In this document: one piece after another, positions 59,797-64,000 of the stretch
Layout: every line of letters starts with the position of its first letter
How positions within the stretch are numbered: the stretch's first letter is position 1
From: Flavobacterium sp. GSB-24
Lineage (GTDB): Bacteria; Bacteroidota; Bacteroidia; Flavobacteriales; Flavobacteriaceae
DNA length: 64,000 bases
Direction: 5' to 3'
Assembly: GCF_027924665.1 (NCBI RefSeq)
Contig: NZ_AP027043.1
Location: 2,604,001 to 2,668,000, forward strand
Notes under the pieces: model-generated
What the model saw: the letters and a program-made list of their open reading frames with translations, nothing else
What the model was told of the DNA's origin: nothing
Database searches by the model: none
Program-made: the position numbers and the translations under genes

Positions 59797-62577
59797 TTAT
59801 TGAACAATTATTTTTTTGATGTATTGTGTTTTCTTTGTTTGAGGATTAACAACTTTAATTAGAAACACTCCTTTTGAATATAAGTGAATTGTTTCGGCTG
59901 TATTGGTTCTAATATTTTGTTGTATTAACTCTTTTCCAGCAATATCATAGATTTTAAGATCGGCAGTTTCTGTTTCTTCATTGCTAATAAAGACTGAAAA
60001 AGACCCCCTGCTCGGAATTGGCCATACATTAAAAGAGTTGTCTTTTGGTTCTTTAACAACTTCGTTAATACCTAAAGTTAAACTTTGTCCGCTTATAATA
60101 TTTATCTTTCTTTTCATAGTGCCGCCTTCAGAATCGGTAACTGTAAACTCAAAAGAGCATAATCCGTTGGCTGCTGGTGAAAATGCAACTGTATCAGTAT
60201 TAAGTACTGCATTTCCGTTCACAACATTTGAAATAGCATATGAAACACCACTTGTAAATCCTCTTGATAATTTTTGAATATTGATGTCAATTTTTGTTCC
60301 TTCTGGAGATTCATAATGTGGTAAAGACATCCATTGCAGGTATTTGTCAAGATTTGTGTATCCATCTAAATCGTTATCAGCATTTGCATCTGAAAAATCA
60401 CCAATTGCAGAGTTTGCATTAGTTCCAATAATAGTTTCCCACCAATTTGGAAGTCCGTCTTGATCAGTATCCCAATTGGCATCTCTATTTACAATTGGGT
60501 AAATTTCAAATCCTCCAACATCAGCTTCGTTATCTGGAAATCCAGGTTTTCCAGTTACGCTTCCAACAGCAGAATAGGTTCCGTTTAAAGTTTCTGTGAT
60601 AATTCTTTGATCATGTTCGTCAAATTCAGGCTGTGTACATCCCACATCCGACAGTACAATTTTATAAGCATTTTTGGCAGATTGCGTAGTTACAAAAGAA
60701 GGAAAAAAGGGTGTGTTGACAAAATTTTCATATGTAACAGTATTTCCTGAAGCTTTTCTTCCTGCAGTTTGATTGCTTTCGTCGAAATACCCCGGCATTA
60801 CATTTCCGTTAAAATAACACTGCTGCATTCCAGTTCCAACACCTTCATTCTGCTGATTAAATGCTACAAATATTTTTGAGCCTGCGCCTGGTTTATAATA
60901 GTTGTTTACAAAATTCACTTCTTTGGTTCCACCGTCGGTTGTTCTGCTTCCCCAGTTGTAGACTACATTATTTGTGATGTCCATTCTGCCGGTATAGGCA
61001 CCGCTTCCGTCTAATCCGCCGCCAAGACTCCAGTTACGACCGTAGCAGTGTGCTAGTAAATTATGATGAAAGCTTCCAATATCTCCACCAATTGTAGCTG
61101 CATAACCATGTTCTGTTCCTGTTGGATAATTTTGATGATTGGCAGCGTTTAGAGCTTCAGAAATAAGTGTTTTTTGCAGTGTTATATTTTTTCCTGATCG
61201 AGAGCTGAAAGATTCATCAATTGTCCAGCTGATGGAACAATGATCAATAATGCTATTGTCGGCGCCAGTTAATCCCATTCCGTCAAAAGTTGGTCCAGCT
61301 CCAATTCGAACTCTTAGATTTTGGACTACGGCATCATTTCCAGTAACTCCAAAAGGAGCAGAGCGAATGCAAATACCTTTGCCAGGCGCGGTTTGTCCTG
61401 CAACTGTAACGTAAGGCTGACTTAAAACAAGACGAGATTGTAATTGGATAATTCCCGAGGTATTAAAAATGATGGTTCTTGGTCCAATATCATTTGTAAC
61501 AGCTTCACGGAAACTTCCAGGTCCGCTGTCGTTTAGATTAGTTACGGCAACTATTTTTCCGCCGCGACCGCCTCTTGCAAAACGACCATATCCCTCAGCT
61601 TCTGGAAATGCAAGCTGTGCTGGACGAAAACGCCAGATATTTCCTTTTTCAACTCCATTTGCAAGAACTTCATCAATACGCCAATAATAAGTAGCTCCCG
61701 TATATAGTCCGTTTACTTGATAAGAAGTGTTAGCTAAAGCTTGATTTCCTTTGTATTCTGGTGAAGATGTGGTAGCATTATCTACAGACGCTTGATCTGT
61801 ACCGAAATAAATGTTGTGCGAAACCGCATTTGCCGCCGCGGTCCATTGCAGTAATTTACCGCCAGAAGTTAATTCAACATGTTCGTCATTTTGTTTCGGA
61901 TTTGGATTTGTGGCTTGATAAAAAATATTAGGTGTATTAAGTTCAAAACCGTTAAGCATAATATTTTTAATATTTTCTGTACCTGAGGTTTCTGCAGCAA
62001 TTAAAATCACAACATCTGTGCCTGTTACAGCTTGAAATTTTAAGTAAGTAGATTTGGCATCGGCAGTTTTAAGAGCTCTTACAGACGGAATTAAATTATC
62101 GACAACCAAATTTGCATTAATAGAAATATCAATTGGGCTAAAGTTATTTCCAGACGGACTGTCTACAGCATTAAAAAACGCTAAAAAGGAATGTTCGCCA
62201 GTTGTTAATCCGCTTATTTTAAGTTCTATCTGTGCTCCTAGATTTGCAGTTGTTCCTTTTACAGTTAGACCATCGCTCACTAATCTGGCATAGTATGGGG
62301 CTTGTATTCCTGCTTTGTACCAGTTTGTTCCTAGAGCATCTCCTTTGTCTCCAACTCTGGTTACAGTAAATGTAACTCCATTTTCTGTATAAGTGTTGGT
62401 ATTTCCAGAGGCTATTACCCAAGTTGTGTAATCTGGATCGTTTACTTCGGCTTTAGGTCTTCCTGATTGATCAAAGTCAATTTTGACGATTGGATTTTGG
62501 GCAAAAATTAAAGTCATCGGCGCAATGAGGCAGGTTATGGCCGATATCACGGAGAGTTTTAAGTAATTTTTCAGCAT
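59797..62577 (-). CDS. secreted pectate lyase family protein with T9SS type A sorting domain
   Basis: 926 residues. Signal peptide (LIAPMTLIFAQ, ~1-26); an N-terminal ~190-residue beta-sandwich carbohydrate-binding-like region; a fibronectin III-like module (~220-315; HNIYFGTDQASVDNATTSSP, YYWRIDEVLANG); then a parallel beta-helix resembling PL1 pectate lyases (GYGRFARGGRGGKIVAVTNL, PGSFREAVT, SIIDHCSISWTIDESFSSRS, GSFHHNLLAHCYGRN). The C-terminal ~75 residues (NSFNVWPIPSRGSFSVFISN ... YIKKIIVQ) form the sorting domain. It should degrade pectin or a similar uronan at the surface. The GH88 enzyme at 20521 could process its unsaturated products. Confidence 0.92.
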   Translation of the reverse strand: MLKNYLKLSVISAITCLIAPMTLIFAQNPIVKIDFDQSGRPKAEVNDPDYTTWVIASGNTNTYTENGVTFTVTRVGDKGDALGTNWYKAGIQAPYYARLVSDGLTVKGTTANLGAQIELKISGLTTGEHSFLAFFNAVDSPSGNNFSPIDISINANLVVDNLIPSVRALKTADAKSTYLKFQAVTGTDVVILIAAETSGTENIKNIMLNGFELNTPNIFYQATNPNPKQNDEHVELTSGGKLLQWTAAANAVSHNIYFGTDQASVDNATTSSPEYKGNQALANTSYQVNGLYTGATYYWRIDEVLANGVEKGNIWRFRPAQLAFPEAEGYGRFARGGRGGKIVAVTNLNDSGPGSFREAVTNDIGPRTIIFNTSGIIQLQSRLVLSQPYVTVAGQTAPGKGICIRSAPFGVTGNDAVVQNLRVRIGAGPTFDGMGLTGADNSIIDHCSISWTIDESFSSRSGKNITLQKTLISEALNAANHQNYPTGTEHGYAATIGGDIGSFHHNLLAHCYGRNWSLGGGLDGSGAYTGRMDITNNVVYNWGSRTTDGGTKEVNFVNNYYKPGAGSKIFVAFNQQNEGVGTGMQQCYFNGNVMPGYFDESNQTAGRKASGNTVTYENFVNTPFFPSFVTTQSAKNAYKIVLSDVGCTQPEFDEHDQRIITETLNGTYSAVGSVTGKPGFPDNEADVGGFEIYPIVNRDANWDTDQDGLPNWWETIIGTNANSAIGDFSDANADNDLDGYTNLDKYLQWMSLPHYESPEGTKIDINIQKLSRGFTSGVSYAISNVVNGNAVLNTDTVAFSPAANGLCSFEFTVTDSEGGTMKRKINIISGQSLTLGINEVVKEPKDNSFNVWPIPSRGSFSVFISNEETETADLKIYDIAGKELIQQNIRTNTAETIHLYSKGVFLIKVVNPQTKKTQYIKKIIVQ

Positions 62578-62942
62578 GTCAATAGTGGTTTGGTTAGTAA
62601 GTAAAATAATCTTAGTTAGAAAATAATTTTAAACAACTGATTATCAGGTTTAAAAAACGGTTTTCACTACTGTAAAGATTATTATTACTTTAAAACAAAC
62701 CATCCTGCTCCATCCTGTTCTGTATGCTGTTTTCGTAGTAAATTAATATAAAAAAACGGATTATACTTTTTTTATATCAATTTTTTACATTGTTTACATT
62801 AGGTGAATAAAGGGATTGAGTAAAAATGAATTGGTTTGAGAGAAAAAGATTTCCTTGATTTGAAGAAATTAAAATAAATAAAATATTGTGATTAAGAATA
62901 GGTCTTAACCAGAACGGTTTGTTTTTAAAAGAAATAATAAAA
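62578..62942. other. gap without recognisable features
   Basis: AT-rich sequence upstream of the pectate lyase gene; it must hold its promoter, but no good TAnnTTTG box with a proper spacer is visible. No gene, hairpin or repeat that I can support. Confidence 0.5.
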
Positions 62943-63248
62943 TTAATCTTTAAAAAGAAATCCAAGCCCCATTCTTTTGAGCATTTTCTTTTCGAAATTC
63001 CAGAAGAAACGGAATTGACCAAATAGGGTTCCTATGGCAACTAATAAAACTTGGTAAATAGGAAAAATGATTAATAAACGGATTAAAGTAAACCAAACAG
63101 CCCCGAAATCTTCTTTGTAAATTCCGATCCAGTCGCAGAAAGGTCTAGAAATCCATGCAGATGCTGATCCAGTGATAGCAAAAACAATAAATATGATTAT
63201 GGCTTGTAGGTTGGATGTGATTCCCCAGCGTTTTTTAAGTCTGTCCAT
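62943..63248 (-). CDS. small membrane protein (DUF6787-like)
   Basis: 101 residues with two membrane helices (LQAIIIFIVFAITGSASAWI and TLIRLLIIFPIYQVLLVAIG) and a basic C-terminus (FFWNFEKKMLKRMGLGFLFK). The pattern KKRWGITSNLQAIIIFIVFA then WIGIYKE..FG matches DUF6787 as I remember it. It lies 33 bp downstream of the lipoprotein gene at 63282 on the same strand, so they are probably co-transcribed. Function unknown. Confidence 0.75.
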   Translation of the reverse strand: MDRLKKRWGITSNLQAIIIFIVFAITGSASAWISRPFCDWIGIYKEDFGAVWFTLIRLLIIFPIYQVLLVAIGTLFGQFRFFWNFEKKMLKRMGLGFLFKD

Positions 63249-63281
63249 TATTTATTTATAACCATTACAAATATACTAACA

Positions 63282-63719
63282 TTATCTTTGCGGAACATAC
63301 CCAGCGAGCTTTTGTTTGTAAGTATTTTGAAAATAAATCATATAGTTATAAATTAAATAATTCACTTCGTATCCATAACGAATCTGCGGTTGGTAATCTA
63401 TAGTCATTTCGTATAAATTCGGATTGTAACGATTGGGTTGTGAAGCTCGAATGTTCCATTCCACAACATATTGATAATTTTTATTTTCGAGATAATTTAA
63501 TGTATAATAATGTCTGGGAAGCGCACGTGAATTTAACCAGGTATTGAAACCATTATCTATAATTATTACTTCGTATTCTAAAGAATCGTTTGCAATTCTA
63601 ACAGTATCATTTCCCTTTTTGTTTACTGCATTATTATTGCTCGCAATATTATTCTGCGAAGCTGTTGAACAAGCAATTACTGTTAATACTACAATCAATA
63701 TGGAAACGCATTTTTTCAT
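63282..63719 (-). CDS. lipoprotein, DUF6146-like
   Basis: 145 residues. Lipobox VLTVIAC with C17, an Asn/Ser-rich linker (STASQNNIASNNNAVNKKGN), then EYEVIIIDNGFNTWLNSRAL, RHYYTLNYLENKNYQYVVEW, and a tyrosine-rich end (YGYEVNYLIYNYMIYFQNTY). This resembles DUF6146. Envelope-anchored. Function unknown. Confidence 0.75.
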   Translation of the reverse strand: MKKCVSILIVVLTVIACSTASQNNIASNNNAVNKKGNDTVRIANDSLEYEVIIIDNGFNTWLNSRALPRHYYTLNYLENKNYQYVVEWNIRASQPNRYNPNLYEMTIDYQPQIRYGYEVNYLIYNYMIYFQNTYKQKLAGYVPQR

Positions 63720-63743
63720 GATTTAAATTTACGAATTTTTTTT

Positions 63744-63886
63744 AAGGTTCAGAGGAACAAAGGTTTAAAGTAACAAAGGTTTAACTTCTTACTTATAAAA
63801 ATAAAAACTGATTACAATTTGCAATCAGTTTTTAGAGTTTTCTTAAGGCCTTTGTTCCTTTGTCACTTTAAACCTTTGTACCTAGA
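63744..63886. repeat. CAAAGG-word repeats flanking a terminator
   Basis: GAGGAACAAAGGTTTAAAGT and AACAAAGGTTTAACTTC (63749-63788) are mirrored by GGCCTTTGTTCCTTTGTCAC and TTTAAACCTTTGTACC (63847-63883) on the far side of the hairpin. Same architecture as 54313-54447. Confidence 0.6.
63803..63836 (-). terminator. terminator of the DUF937-like gene
   Basis: AAAAACTGATT (63803-63813), loop ACAATTTGC, AATCAGTTTTT (63823-63833): an 11-bp perfect stem with A-run and T-run flanks. Confidence 0.8.
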
Positions 63887-63896
63887 CTATTTACGA

Positions 63897-64000
63897 CTAT
63901 TTACTTCCAAACAATTTTCCAATAAATCCAGCTATACCGCCTTTGCTTTTGGTTACTACAAGAACATCAGTAACATCTACTTTTCCGTCGTTGTTTTGGT
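63897..64000 (-). CDS. C-terminal end of a DUF937-like protein (5' truncated by window)
   Basis: The leftward frame ending at TAG 63897-63899 gives the last 33 residues, QNNDGKVDVTDVLVVTKSKG followed by GIAGFIGKLFGSK. NNDGKVDVTD resembles a calcium-binding EF-hand/dockerin loop, and the Gly-rich FIGKLFG end is typical of flavobacterial DUF937-type proteins. The identification rests on a short fragment, so it is tentative. Its stop codon lies 64 bp before a strong terminator. Confidence 0.6.
   Translation of the reverse strand, partial: QNNDGKVDVTDVLVVTKSKGGIAGFIGKLFGSK

Noticed and set aside
62777..63022. 81-codon minus-strand open frame before the pectate lyase gene
   Set aside because: Overlaps the end of the DUF6787-like gene in another frame. 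The residue composition looks random.

Overview
The window is AT-rich chromosomal DNA from a member of the Bacteroidota, almost certainly a Flavobacterium. Supporting signs are many -7 promoter boxes of the form TAnnTTTG, weak Shine-Dalgarno sequences, type IX secretion (T9SS) C-terminal sorting domains of both type A and type B, and families typical of Flavobacteriia (DUF3810, DUF4834, YfhO, TIGR02757, LIC_10190). There are no rRNA or tRNA genes, no prophage, no intact insertion sequence and no CRISPR array. Gene content is mostly core chromosome.

Layout. 1-7.8 kb: the N-terminal part of an exported PEP/pyruvate-binding protein, then mnmA, a T9SS subtilase, an NPD/FabK-like flavoenzyme, a small secreted protein and a T9SS type B FG-GAP protein. 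7.8-12.3 kb: DUF4268 protein, NUDIX CoA pyrophosphatase, PlsC-like acyltransferase, then a leftward ECF sigma factor with a membrane partner, and DUF3810. 12.3-20.3 kb: a possible structured RNA, the dipeptidase pepD, a 36-residue lysine-rich protein, a carboxypeptidase-regulatory-like protein, a DEAD-box helicase, rdgB and an ABC exporter. 20.3-30.6 kb: GH88 hydrolase, paired lipoproteins, GltB-like protein, NYN-LOTUS protein, azurin, a serine palmitoyltransferase-like enzyme, a lipoprotein, zinc ribbon, GNAT and an outer-membrane protein. 30.6-37.1 kb: DUF4834, YfhO, a GT4 glycosyltransferase and a flippase, which look like a surface-glycan block. 37.1-46.8 kb: uvrA, an ECF sigma factor with a 47-residue partner, a TPR protein, an endonuclease III without its Fe-S cysteines, bcp, and a ~940-bp noncoding tandem-repeat element. 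46.8-64 kb: MBL hydrolase, lipoprotein, esterase, a degenerate dihydroorotase, BatA/VWA protein, lactonase, a second DEAD helicase, TIGR02757, LIC_10190, a LolD-like ATPase with a transmembrane insertion, a T9SS pectate lyase, and a partial DUF937-like gene at the right edge.

How the genes relate. Transcription units are short. Many are closed by strong hairpin-plus-T terminators, several of them bidirectional between convergent genes. The pectate lyase and the GH88 enzyme suggest use of plant or uronate-rich polysaccharides. The YfhO/GT4/flippase block suggests export and decoration of a surface glycan. Two ECF sigma units suggest envelope-linked regulation.

Most notable observations: (i) an eight-copy ~112-bp repeat with a 337-bp higher-order duplication, bounded by 29-bp perfect inverted repeats (44235-45171); (ii) a LolD-type ATPase with about 70 extra residues containing two predicted membrane helices between Walker A and the Q-loop; (iii) an exported protein with a swivelling phosphohistidine-like domain placed before a PEP/pyruvate-binding domain; (iv) several families of dispersed word-like intergenic repeats. 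All calls come from reading the sequence; no database search was run.
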